Counted from the stretch's first letter, positions 1-6,582 are shown. The stretch: 9,455 nucleotides of DNA from an uncultured Candidatus Melainabacteria bacterium (GCA_934754735.1 CAKVJE010000071.1:1-9455), one strand, 5' to 3'. Notes: generated by a model from the sequence alone, not told the origin. Translations and numbers: made by a program.

Positions 1-1271
1 GCGTTTGGTTCTCATTATGCTTTGGTATCCTAACAACATTCTGCGAAGAAAAAAATAGAAAATACTTCTGGTGGTTCTTCTATATTTTTTCAGGTTTAGC
101 AGTTATGGCAAAAGGTATTCCAGGGTTTGTAGTACCATTCGGCTCATTGTTCTTTATTTATATATTTAACAGTTTCTTGGCAAAACATGAACAAATCGAG
201 CGTCCTCTCCACGGGGGAGGATGTCCGGAGGACAGGAGAGGGCTTGTTATCCCAACTTTCAAAACAATCTTTAAACCTCAATATTTCTTAGTAGGTTTTG
301 TTTTGTTCTTCTTAATAACACTTCCTTGGCATATTGTGATGCTAAAAATCCACGATCCGCTATTCTTCCAAGAATACGTAATTAAGCATCATATCGCAAG
401 ATTTTTAGGTTCAAACGAAATTGGACGTCAGCAACCGTTCTATTTCTACTTTTTAACTATTTTATGGGGCTTCTTCCCTTGGATAATATCTACTTTAGTG
501 GTTTTTATAAGAAAATGCATAAAACGAGATTTTGTATTTACTGGTTTAACCGATACACAAAGATTTTTGGTATATAACGGAATAATCGCCACATTCACGC
601 TTTTATTCTTTTCTTCATCAAAGACAAAATTAATCACATATATTTTGCCAATCTATCCGTCTCTGGCATGCTTAGGCGGTTATATTTGGACTAAGTACAT
701 AGAAAAGGGCGAATATAGCAGATTTATTAATAAAACTGTGTACGTGTTAGGCGGTATATTTATATTAGCATCAATTATAGCAATATTTACGCCACTATTT
801 TTACCGGCACAATTAGTTCTGGATATCTCAAGTGCAAAATTATTATGTATAACTCTATTGTTTGCTTCCGGTTTGGCTTCAATTTTGTTTGCTAAAAAAG
901 AAAGATATTTAGGAGTATTTTTCACTTATGTATTGTTGATGCTTGCACTTTCAGCATTTGGCACAGAAAAGTTTTTCAAGATTGATTACAAATTTGGTCA
1001 AGACGATTTGTTAAAGTACGCACAAATTGCAAAAAAGGAAAATAAAACTTTAACTTGCTACAGATTTTCACATAAATATTCTTTGATTTATTATGGCGAA
1101 AAACCTGTTGAATATGGTAAAGAGTATACTCCTGCTGATTTAAAAGCCGCATTGGAAAAACCTAACAATCTTGTAATTATTCCACATAAGGCAATTGATG
1201 CTGAGGTTGAAAGCCTTAACTACAAGGTAATTGAAGATGGTAGAAAGTATATTCTGGTTGAAAGAAAATAG
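1..1271 (+). CDS. ArnT-like membrane glycosyltransferase (GT83/PMT_2 type), 5' end missing
   Basis: Probably transfers a sugar from a polyprenyl-phosphate donor to lipid A or another envelope glycan at the periplasmic face of the inner membrane. The reading frame is open from the first complete codon (position 3), so the ATG at 105 is internal (context GLAVMAKGIPG) and the gene starts outside the window. About 422 residues are visible. Numbering from position 3, ArnT-like features are a GLAVMAKG loop (31-38), LPWHIVM (107-113), FFQEYVIKHHIARF (121-134), QPFYFYFLTILWGFFPW (144-160) and SSKTKLITYILPIYP (205-219). Several hydrophobic segments follow, then a soluble C-terminal tail of about 100 residues. 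The catalytic N-terminal loop lies outside the window, so activity cannot be judged. An in-frame palindromic element adds about 15 non-homologous residues (near 66-82) in the linker before the LPWHIV segment. waaA follows 66 nt downstream, consistent with lipid A or core work. Aminoarabinose is only one possible substrate; family placement is firm, substrate is not. Confidence 0.85.
   Translation, partial: VWFSLCFGILTTFCEEKNRKYFWWFFYIFSGLAVMAKGIPGFVVPFGSLFFIYIFNSFLAKHEQIERPLHGGGCPEDRRGLVIPTFKTIFKPQYFLVGFVLFFLITLPWHIVMLKIHDPLFFQEYVIKHHIARFLGSNEIGRQQPFYFYFLTILWGFFPWIISTLVVFIRKCIKRDFVFTGLTDTQRFLVYNGIIATFTLLFFSSSKTKLITYILPIYPSLACLGGYIWTKYIEKGEYSRFINKTVYVLGGIFILASIIAIFTPLFLPAQLVLDISSAKLLCITLLFASGLASILFAKKERYLGVFFTYVLLMLALSAFGTEKFFKIDYKFGQDDLLKYAQIAKKENKTLTCYRFSHKYSLIYYGEKPVEYGKEYTPADLKAALEKPNNLVIIPHKAIDAEVESLNYKVIEDGRKYILVERK
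202..243. repeat. GC-rich palindromic element inserted in frame in the glycosyltransferase gene
   Basis: This short GC-rich block sits in AT-rich coding sequence. The arms 202-210 and 235-243 pair over 9 bp with one G-T wobble (core CCTCTCC/GGAGAGG at 204-210 and 235-241). Nested inside is a 5-bp hairpin, TGTCC (222-226) with GGACA (230-234) around a GGA loop. The element is read without a stop as roughly RPLHGGGCPEDRRG, residues that do not look like the surrounding membrane protein. It falls in a loop between two hydrophobic segments, where extra residues could be tolerated. The structure resembles coding-compatible palindromic elements such as the Rickettsia RPE, but it is not one of those by recognisable sequence. 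Only one copy is present in this window, so its repeat nature is inferred from structure and composition. Confidence 0.6.
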
Positions 1272-1275
1272 GCTA

Positions 1276-1288
1276 CTGTACAGTACAG
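1276..1288. repeat. 13-bp perfect palindrome CTGTACAGTACAG between glycosyltransferase and waaA
   Basis: CTGTAC (1276-1281) and GTACAG (1283-1288) are exact inverted repeats around a single A, starting 5 nt after the glycosyltransferase stop codon. It could be a protein-binding site, or nothing. No T-tract follows, so it is not an intrinsic terminator. No convincing -35/-10 pair lies in the 66-nt gap, and waaA may be co-transcribed from upstream. Confidence 0.3.
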
Positions 1289-1337
1289 GATGAGGGTTCA
1301 ATAACAAGTCAAATATAACAGCACAAAAAGGACAATC

Positions 1338-2558
1338 ATGAACATAATCAACATATCAAGCGAAATCATTTTTAGAATAGCAAAACCTTTATTAAAAATC
1401 TTGCACACAAAAGGCGGATATTCAGCTAATGCTTTTGCACGTAAACTTGGTGACTTTGAAGCGCCGGATTTTTCTAAAAAACGTGTAATTATGTTTCATG
1501 GAGTATCAGTTGGCGAAATTAATGCAATTGAAAAACTTATCAAGACTACGCGCCAAACTTTTCCGGATGCTAAAATAGTTGTAACTACAGGCACAAACAC
1601 AGGTCAAGAAATTGCACATAAAAAGCTTGATGAAATTGCAGATTTGATTACATATTTTCCATTTGATACACCAAGTTGCGTTAACAAATTTTTAGACAAA
1701 GTTAAACCGACTGAAATTCTTATGGCAGAAACTGAAATCTGGCCAAATTTTGGAAGTATCTGTAAAAAGCGCGGAATCAAACTATACATAATTAATGGTC
1801 GTATTTCTGATAGAACATTTAATTCTTATAAAAAACTTAAATTTTTCTTTAAACCGCTATTGCAGAATTATACAGGAATTTTTACTCAATCTACAGAAGA
1901 TTTGAATAAGTTTTTATCTTTAGGCGCAAATAAAGAAACCACAAAACGAATGAATAATTTAAAATTCGATATTACAGCTCCTGAAATTGATTTAGAGTTT
2001 AATAAATGCGGACGAATCTTTTTGGCAGCGTCTACTCATTCCGGCGAAGATAAAATCGCGCTAGATGTGTTTAAAAAATTGAAATCAAAACATGCTGATT
2101 TAAAATTTATTATCGCACCGCGCCATTTGACAAGATTAGACGAAGTTAAATCTATCATAAAAGATTACTGTTTGCGCTCAGAAAATGGGAATTTGGCAGA
2201 ACATGACATTATGATATTAGATACTATGGGTGAGTTGGGCAAAATGTTCGCATTCGCAGATGTTGCGTTTATTGGCGGAAGCTTTAATAAAACCGGCGGA
2301 CATAATCCGCTTGAAGCAACTATTTTTGCAAAACCCGTAATTTCAGGGCCTTCTATACATAATTTTAAAGATATTTATGCAATTATTCAAAACGCTAAAG
2401 CCGGATTTGTTGTAAAAACCGAAGAAGCCTTATATGAAGTTGCAGACAAACTATTCAGCGATAACGAGTTCTACAACGCAACTTCGAATGCCGGCAGAAA
2501 AGTTTTCCAAGACCAACAAGGCGCGTTGGAATTTGTGATTAATGTGTTAAAGCAATAA
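1338..2558 (+). CDS. waaA: 3-deoxy-D-manno-octulosonic acid (Kdo) transferase
   Basis: WaaA/KdtA transfers Kdo from CMP-Kdo to the lipid A precursor, the first step of LPS core assembly, at the cytoplasmic face of the inner membrane. The 406-aa product is close to the usual size (about 425 in E. coli) and carries the family landmarks in order: a hydrophobic/basic N-terminal anchor (1-37); HGVSVGE with the expected catalytic Glu at residue 60; VVTTGTNTGQE; MAETEIWPNF; NNLKFD; AASTHSGED; APRHLTR; and LDTMGELGKMFAFADVAFIGGS followed by GGHNPLEA, the CMP-Kdo binding region of the GT-B C-terminal domain. The start is supported by AAGGA at 1328-1332, 5 nt before the ATG. It lies downstream of the ArnT-like gene and converges on the minus-strand genes. 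Whether it adds one or more Kdo residues cannot be told from the sequence. Confidence 0.95.
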   Translation: MNIINISSEIIFRIAKPLLKILHTKGGYSANAFARKLGDFEAPDFSKKRVIMFHGVSVGEINAIEKLIKTTRQTFPDAKIVVTTGTNTGQEIAHKKLDEIADLITYFPFDTPSCVNKFLDKVKPTEILMAETEIWPNFGSICKKRGIKLYIINGRISDRTFNSYKKLKFFFKPLLQNYTGIFTQSTEDLNKFLSLGANKETTKRMNNLKFDITAPEIDLEFNKCGRIFLAASTHSGEDKIALDVFKKLKSKHADLKFIIAPRHLTRLDEVKSIIKDYCLRSENGNLAEHDIMILDTMGELGKMFAFADVAFIGGSFNKTGGHNPLEATIFAKPVISGPSIHNFKDIYAIIQNAKAGFVVKTEEALYEVADKLFSDNEFYNATSNAGRKVFQDQQGALEFVINVLKQ

Positions 2559-2564
2559 GAATTT

Positions 2565-2618
2565 ATTAATGTACAGGCTATGCCTATTAATCATTTATTT
2601 TATAAAACTTTTTTATTT
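2565..2618 (+). terminator. Possible intrinsic terminator after waaA
   Basis: Six nt after the waaA stop, ATTAAT (2565-2570) pairs with ATTAAT (2586-2591), and AGGC (2575-2578) pairs with GCCT (2582-2585) around a TAT loop, with a GTAC bulge on the left arm. T-rich sequence follows (2593-2618, including a T6 run). The stem is weak and the U-tract is interrupted, so efficiency is doubtful. Confidence 0.4.
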
Positions 2619-2628
2619 CAAAATAGTT

Positions 2629-2687
2629 CTTACTTTTTTCTTTTTTGTTGCGAAATAAAAAGAAAAAAGTAAACAAAAAAGAAAAAT
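2629..2687 (+). repeat. A/T-rich inverted repeat, copy A of a dispersed element
   Basis: TTACTTTTTTCTTTTT (2630-2645) is perfectly complementary to 2657-2672 (16 bp, 11-nt loop TGTTGCGAAAT), and CAAAAAAGAAAAA follows. Almost the same arrangement (CTTAC-T-rich arm, GTAAG/GTAAA arm, then CAAAAA-GAAAA) recurs on the minus strand at 6637-6592. Both copies lie 3' of a gene in that gene's direction. No U-tract follows the stem in this orientation, so this is better read as a dispersed repeat than as a standard terminator. An alternative pairing (TTTTTTGTT 2641-2649 with AACAAAAAA 2672-2680) is also possible. Confidence 0.6.
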
Positions 2688-2700
2688 CACGCAATAGTTC

Positions 2701-2790
2701 TCTACAACCTTACGGTTGTGGCTCAAATTGATGTAGCAAGCAGCGCTTGCACTTTTACGCTCGCTAAAAACGCTCGCGGTGCGTTTGTCG
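2701..2790. repeat. Cluster of small hairpins and a direct repeat in the convergent spacer
   Basis: After copy A come a hairpin ACAACC-TTAC-GGTTGT (2704-2719), a hairpin GCAAGC-AGC-GCTTGC (2736-2750), and a direct repeat ACGCTCGC (2757-2764 and 2770-2777). The block is more GC-rich than the flanks. It has no coding signal I trust; a minus-strand open frame across 2613-2795 is low-complexity and looks spurious. It may be the rest of a mobile or dispersed repeat unit of which copy A is one end. Confidence 0.45.
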
Positions 2791-2845
2791 TTCAATTTAA
2801 GTTCTGACTCAATGTTTGCAACATAACTGTTTTTATTCTATAAAT

Positions 2846-3298
2846 TTATTTATTTTTTTGGAACAACTTTTTAACGCCTTTTTGCGTAAAACCTCTGATA
2901 CCAAACCAAAACTTTTCTACTTCATTTTGGTTATCAAAATTTTCTAAAAATTTTGTAATGCCCGCTTGAGTATCGTTAATTACACCCTTTAAAGTTTTAA
3001 AAAATGGCTTTTGAACTTTTAAAATTTCACCGTTTTCTGAATTTATATCTAGTCTTGAATGTCCAATTTTTAATGATACAAATTTAAAGTTCGATAATAT
3101 ATCTCCATCAAAAACTGCACTTTTGTCCTTCATTTTTAAAGTTGTTAAATAATGATTTTCAAATCCGAGGCCATTTTTAGACTTTTTAAAAGAAGATGCT
3201 TCAAACATTTTATTTTTTAATTCCTGAACATCTTTGTACAGAGATGTTGGCAAAAAACGCTGTTTTCCCTGAAAACTAATTGATTGTACTGTACTCAT
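2846..3298 (-). CDS. Orphan 150-aa protein, unknown function
   Basis: I do not recognise a domain. The ATG at 3298 is chosen because AGGAGT (3311-3306) lies 8 nt upstream; a GTG at 3307 would add three residues but falls inside that ribosome-binding site. The protein has no signal peptide or membrane segment. It starts MSTVQSISFQGK, has a mixed beta-like middle (about 60-98, with DGDILSNFKFVSLKIGHSRLDI) and ends in a lysine-rich tail (KGVKKLFQKNK). Short proteins with an N-terminal S/T-FxGK-like segment seem to me common in Gastranaerophilales genomes, but that is recollection, not a search. The gene starts 24 nt after the kinase stop, so the two are probably co-transcribed. It converges with waaA. 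It is likely a real gene given its ribosome-binding site and operon position, but its role is open. Confidence 0.7.
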   Translation of the reverse strand: MSTVQSISFQGKQRFLPTSLYKDVQELKNKMFEASSFKKSKNGLGFENHYLTTLKMKDKSAVFDGDILSNFKFVSLKIGHSRLDINSENGEILKVQKPFFKTLKGVINDTQAGITKFLENFDNQNEVEKFWFGIRGFTQKGVKKLFQKNK

Positions 3299-3322
3299 AA
3301 TACACACTCCTAAATAATTTAT

Positions 3323-4207
3323 CTAATCCCCAAAATTATTAGTAATTGTATGAATATACTCTAATATTTGAGAAAAATAAGCAAGATTTGTATCGCCATT
3401 AATAATGATATCAGCTTCATTTCGATATGGCTTAACGTATTTTTCACCGGCACCAAGAATATACTCCCAATGCTTTTTAGCATTCTCTAAATCTTGGTTT
3501 CTTTCAGTATATGCTCTTGTTAGGAAACGTTCTTTTCTTAATTCTAAATCTGTTTCAACATACACTTTAATATCAAAAATATCCTTGTTATCTCCAAACA
3601 TAGATGCCATACCTTCTACAACCACAACTTTGTTTGAAGGAACAAATTTTGCCTTAGGAACGGAAACGCCGGTACCATTTAGCAAATACTCAGGAGAATA
3701 AATATCTTCGCCTAGAGAAATCTTATTCAAATCATCATGTAAAACATCCAGTTGAAAACTGTTTGGAGAATCTACGTCATAACCATTATCACGAAGATTG
3801 TCAAATGTTCCGTATTTTTTGATTAATTCTGAAATATCGTTGAAATAATTGTCTGTTGTTAAAATTGTAACAGGCATATTGAACTGTTTAATTACATTTT
3901 CAATCTCGCGGCAGATTGTAGACTTGCCGGATGCTGATTCTCCTGTTATTCCAATCATAATTCTTTTATTCGGATTTTGGATAAGCCTTCTTGAAAACTT
4001 CTGAATAAAATCATACCGAACCTCAACAAAAATCGGTTCGGCAGCTTTATTGTCATACGCCAGTACTTGTTTAAATTTTGATTGCAAATAAAACGCAAGT
4101 AATTCTCGTCCGGTCTTCTGATTAAAATCCGGCTTTAAAATCTTATCAGAGGAAGCTAGTTCCTTCTCTATCATGTGGGAAATCCCAGTTTTATCATCTT
4201 CTGTCAT
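3323..4207 (-). CDS. Uridine-kinase-like P-loop kinase
   Basis: Belongs to the uridine kinase/phosphoribulokinase branch of P-loop kinases and is probably cytosolic. The start is the ATG at 4207, with GGAAG (4218-4214) 6 nt upstream, giving 294 aa; a TTG at 4222 would add five residues but has less support. Numbering from 4207: an N-terminal extension of about 80 residues not typical of bacterial Udk; Walker A GESASGKST (89-97); TTDNYF (117-122), like the SQDSFY segment with the catalytic Asp; YDVDSPNSF (143-151), like the NFDHPDAF segment; VVVVEGM (194-200), Walker B-like; an LRKERFLTRAYTERN lid region (223-237); and YVKPYRNEADIII (257-269), matching FVEPSKRYADIII of Udk. The Tyr/His-containing segment that contacts uridine is replaced by YSPEYLLNGTGVSVP (170-184), and the lid RG is RN. 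Kinase fold is confident; uridine as substrate is not. It has its own promoter and is followed by the orphan gene. Confidence 0.8.
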   Translation of the reverse strand: MTEDDKTGISHMIEKELASSDKILKPDFNQKTGRELLAFYLQSKFKQVLAYDNKAAEPIFVEVRYDFIQKFSRRLIQNPNKRIMIGITGESASGKSTICREIENVIKQFNMPVTILTTDNYFNDISELIKKYGTFDNLRDNGYDVDSPNSFQLDVLHDDLNKISLGEDIYSPEYLLNGTGVSVPKAKFVPSNKVVVVEGMASMFGDNKDIFDIKVYVETDLELRKERFLTRAYTERNQDLENAKKHWEYILGAGEKYVKPYRNEADIIINGDTNLAYFSQILEYIHTITNNFGD

Positions 4208-4239
4208 ACTTTTCTTCCGCAATTGAATGATATTTCAAC

Positions 4240-4268
4240 ATTATACTACAGACAAAATTAAGACTCAA
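4240..4268 (-). promoter_or_regulatory. Sigma70-type promoter for the kinase gene
   Basis: On the minus strand, TTGAGT (4268-4263) and a perfect TATAAT (4245-4240) are separated by exactly 17 nt. The -35 lies in the last codons and stop region of the TPR gene. Transcription would start near 4233, leaving about a 26-nt leader containing the GGAAG ribosome-binding site. The kinase and orphan genes can therefore be expressed apart from the PilZ-like/TPR pair. Confidence 0.6.
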
Positions 4269-5850
4269 ATAATTCGCTAATTTTATCTGCAATATCTCTA
4301 GGGTCAATTTCTTGAGTAATTTTATTGATATCTTGCGCCATTTGATATAATTTAGCAGCTTCAACCTTATCACCAATAATTGAAATTGCTCTAGCCAAGT
4401 TAAAATGCGCCAATGCATAATTAGGATTTGATTCTACTGCTTTTCTAAATAATTCAATAGATTTATTTACACGACCTAAATCATCAAGATAAATTACACC
4501 TAAATTGTTATATGCAATATCATAATTTTCGTTATATTTAATCGCTAATTCATAAGACTTGATAGCTTCTTCAGTTTCACCTTTACCCCAATACAAGAAA
4601 CCTAAGTTACAATGAATTTTTGCATTATATGGTTGCAATTCTAAAGCCTGTCTATATACTGCAAGCGCATTTGCATAATCTTCTTTATCGTAAAAAGCAC
4701 TACCTAAATTTACATAAATATCAATGTCTTCAGGTGTTAAAACACACGCTGTTTGATAAGCTGATATTGCAGCGTCAGGATTAGATTTGTTTTCTTGGTA
4801 AACGAATCCCATCGTTTGTGCTATAACACTTGTCCACGCTCTATTAGGGTTTAGCGTAATTGCAGTTTGATAATTTGAGATTGCTAAATCAAATTCACCT
4901 TTTATATAATAAATATTCGCCAAATTTGAATACAAATCCGGAATATTTGGTGCCATAGCTATTAATTTATTATAAATATCAATCGCTTGGTTATAATCAC
5001 CTTGTTCTTCATAAGCTCTGCAAAGATGTCTATATGCAGCAACATTAAAAGAATCTAGCCAAATTGCTGTTTTGTACTCATCAATAGAATCTTCAAAATA
5101 ACCTGTTGATAAATATATATCGCCCAAAACACAATACAGAGGAGCAAACCCCGGAGCTGTTTCTATTGCGTTTTTATATAAGTCAATAGCCTTTGCAAAA
5201 TCTTTCACTTGAATAGCATAAAAACCTTTTAAGAAAAGAGGTAAAAAGCGCATATATGAAACATTTTTTATAATATTTGCAATTGCGTTTCTATCAAATG
5301 GCGCAAGTATCATTGATGCGATTTTTTCTTTTAATGACTTAATCTTAGTTTTTGTATTTTTAAATGATGAAGCTTCATACAATTTATAAAGTAAAAAATG
5401 GGCACTGGAAGAACCGAATCTAGAACAAATAACAGCGGCTTCAGCAGCATCAATTGCATCAGTAAAATGTGCTTTTTTAATAAAAGTTTCTGCAAGCATG
5501 TAATAAGCATCATAATAGTTATTTTTCTTTTCTAAAGCCATTGTTAAATAGTTAATGGCCTTATCAAGTTCGCCTTTGTGGTAGAAAGCAACGCCAAGTT
5601 TGTAATAAATTTCATGAGAATCAATTAAAGATTCCATAGCAAGCTGATATTCAGTAATAGCTTCATCAATATACTGACCTGCATTAAAAATATCCAAATG
5701 CCATTGAACGTATAAATCGCCTAAGCGAACATGCAATTCAGGATTTGTAGGATCTTTTTGTAAATCCAAACGACATTTTTCAATTTTGTCGAACATTTTA
5801 TTTCTAATCTTGCTATTAAGTTTTTCGTTGTTTTCCATTAATTTCTTCAT
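4258..5850 (-). CDS. Cytosolic tetratricopeptide-repeat (TPR) protein
   Basis: A 530-aa protein built almost wholly of TPR helical hairpins, a protein-protein interaction scaffold; no enzymatic domain is seen. Repeats can be placed at about 38-73, 79-109, 113-143, 203-236, 237-270, 271-303, 304-337, 340-374, 376-409, 410-443, 444-478 and 479-508, several with the classic W/LG-Y-A-P spacing (for example VLGDIYLSTGYFEDSIDEY, NLGFLYWGKGETEEAI). A charged N-terminal helix precedes them, and 144-202 is helical but not TPR-like. There is no signal peptide or membrane segment. The ATG at 5850 is supported by AGGA (5860-5857), 6 nt upstream, which overlaps the stop of the PilZ-like gene. The 8-nt gap implies co-expression, so its partner may be that protein. 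No fixed function can be named. Confidence 0.9.
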   Translation of the reverse strand: MKKLMENNEKLNSKIRNKMFDKIEKCRLDLQKDPTNPELHVRLGDLYVQWHLDIFNAGQYIDEAITEYQLAMESLIDSHEIYYKLGVAFYHKGELDKAINYLTMALEKKNNYYDAYYMLAETFIKKAHFTDAIDAAEAAVICSRFGSSSAHFLLYKLYEASSFKNTKTKIKSLKEKIASMILAPFDRNAIANIIKNVSYMRFLPLFLKGFYAIQVKDFAKAIDLYKNAIETAPGFAPLYCVLGDIYLSTGYFEDSIDEYKTAIWLDSFNVAAYRHLCRAYEEQGDYNQAIDIYNKLIAMAPNIPDLYSNLANIYYIKGEFDLAISNYQTAITLNPNRAWTSVIAQTMGFVYQENKSNPDAAISAYQTACVLTPEDIDIYVNLGSAFYDKEDYANALAVYRQALELQPYNAKIHCNLGFLYWGKGETEEAIKSYELAIKYNENYDIAYNNLGVIYLDDLGRVNKSIELFRKAVESNPNYALAHFNLARAISIIGDKVEAAKLYQMAQDINKITQEIDPRDIADKISELFES

Positions 5851-5858
5851 ATTCTTTC

Positions 5859-6461
5859 CTAATTAACATCATTACTGTACAAATACATATAATACAATAA
5901 ATTTTGCCTATCTTCTTCGCTCATATTTGAATATACAGCTTTTACTTCATTATCATATACAGGATCAATTTCCGTAATGGTTGCTCTAAATTTTATTTTA
6001 CCATAATCTTTCGGTAAAATTAACTCACAATCAAAAGTTTGATTAACTTCTAATGTGTCATTTGAATAAAATTTAATGTATTCTGTTGAAATTTCAAATG
6101 TTTTCAGTTGAATTTCCTCATTGTCTTGCTTTAAATTGATTGGCAAAATATCATTAATAAACGGAATTTCTTCTGTCGGTGTTAGTTTCATAGCGTTATA
6201 ATCTAATTCCACGCTAAATTCTTCTTCAAGAGGTGATGATATAACTACTGTATTAAAATCAACAGTTCCAAGCTTTGAAAAGACTTTTACGGTTAGCCTG
6301 CAACCTACTTCTAGAAACTCAATATAACGCATGAAATATGGAGGCAAATCAATAATCAGTCTATCTTCCAGAACATCAGCAATTTTGCAACAAATCTCTA
6401 CCATGTTGTTTTCTTTAACAAAGTATAAACTTAATTTTTGCCCAACTTTCAGTAAATCCAT
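5859..6461 (-). CDS. Degenerate PilZ/YcgR-like protein
   Basis: 200 aa. The first half resembles the N-terminal beta-barrel of YcgR-type flagellar brakes (LKVGQKLSLYF at 4-14, then IEFLEVGCRLTVKVFSKLGTVDFNTVVIS at 47-75). The second half fits the PilZ barrel (about 95-178) with a C-terminal helix MSEEDRQNLLYYMY (180-193), as in PilZ proteins. PilZ normally binds c-di-GMP through RxxxR and [D/N]xSxxG. Here the corresponding stretches read PTEEIPFIND (95-104) and FEISTEYIKF (122-131), with the arginines and the glycine gone, so c-di-GMP binding is doubtful. No signal peptide or membrane segment is seen. The ATG at 6461 has no usable ribosome-binding site (AGG only 1 nt away), but a promoter places the transcript start at the ATG. 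It is the first gene of a pair with the TPR protein. Family assignment is by pattern, moderate confidence; that the frame is a real gene is strong. Confidence 0.7.
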   Translation of the reverse strand: MDLLKVGQKLSLYFVKENNMVEICCKIADVLEDRLIIDLPPYFMRYIEFLEVGCRLTVKVFSKLGTVDFNTVVISSPLEEEFSVELDYNAMKLTPTEEIPFINDILPINLKQDNEEIQLKTFEISTEYIKFYSNDTLEVNQTFDCELILPKDYGKIKFRATITEIDPVYDNEVKAVYSNMSEEDRQNLLYYMYLYSNDVN

Positions 6462-6468
6462 ACCTATT

Positions 6469-6497
6469 ATTATATATTAATTACCTACTTTTAACAA
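6469..6497 (-). promoter_or_regulatory. Promoter of the PilZ-like/TPR pair, predicted leaderless
   Basis: On the minus strand, TTGTTA (6497-6492) and a perfect TATAAT (6474-6469) are 17 nt apart. Only seven bases separate the -10 from the ATG at 6461, so transcription should begin at or next to the A of the start codon, giving a leaderless mRNA. This agrees with the absence of a properly spaced ribosome-binding site. Confidence 0.55.
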
Positions 6498-6523
6498 TAG
6501 TAATCTATAGAAAAACCAGTAGT

Positions 6524-6582
6524 CTCAATTTGAGGTTGACTTGGCGTTTCTCTTATAACTTGTAGTTTCGCTTCTGTCAACC
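6524..6582. repeat. Inverted repeat and small palindrome in the spacer upstream of the PilZ-like gene
   Basis: GGTTGAC (6534-6540) is repeated inverted as GTCAACC (6576-6582) with a 35-nt interval, and CTCAATTTGAG (6524-6534) is an 11-bp palindrome touching it. The minus-strand word CTCAAATTGA also occurs in the convergent spacer (2722-2731), again just beyond a hairpin with AACC/GGTT arms. This suggests, weakly, that the two spacers hold related repeat units. The rest of this 176-base spacer has no coding signal. Confidence 0.4.

Noticed and set aside
105..107. ATG at 105 as the start of the glycosyltransferase
   Set aside because: The same frame is open back to position 3 and encodes family-like membrane sequence, so this Met is internal and the gene is cut by the window edge.
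1276..1288. CTGTACAGTACAG as a LexA-type SOS box, with similar TACTGTAC words at 3288-3295 and 5873-5880
   Set aside because: The other two occurrences lie within coding codons and the genes concerned have no SOS link; the resemblance is too short to support.
2613..2795. Minus-strand open frame of about 60 codons in the convergent spacer
   Set aside because: It runs through the A/T-rich inverted repeat and the hairpin cluster, gives low-complexity lysine-rich residues and has no ribosome-binding site.
3200..5380. Shared EASSFK hexapeptide in the orphan protein and the TPR protein
   Set aside because: The flanking residues and codons differ, so this is most likely chance.
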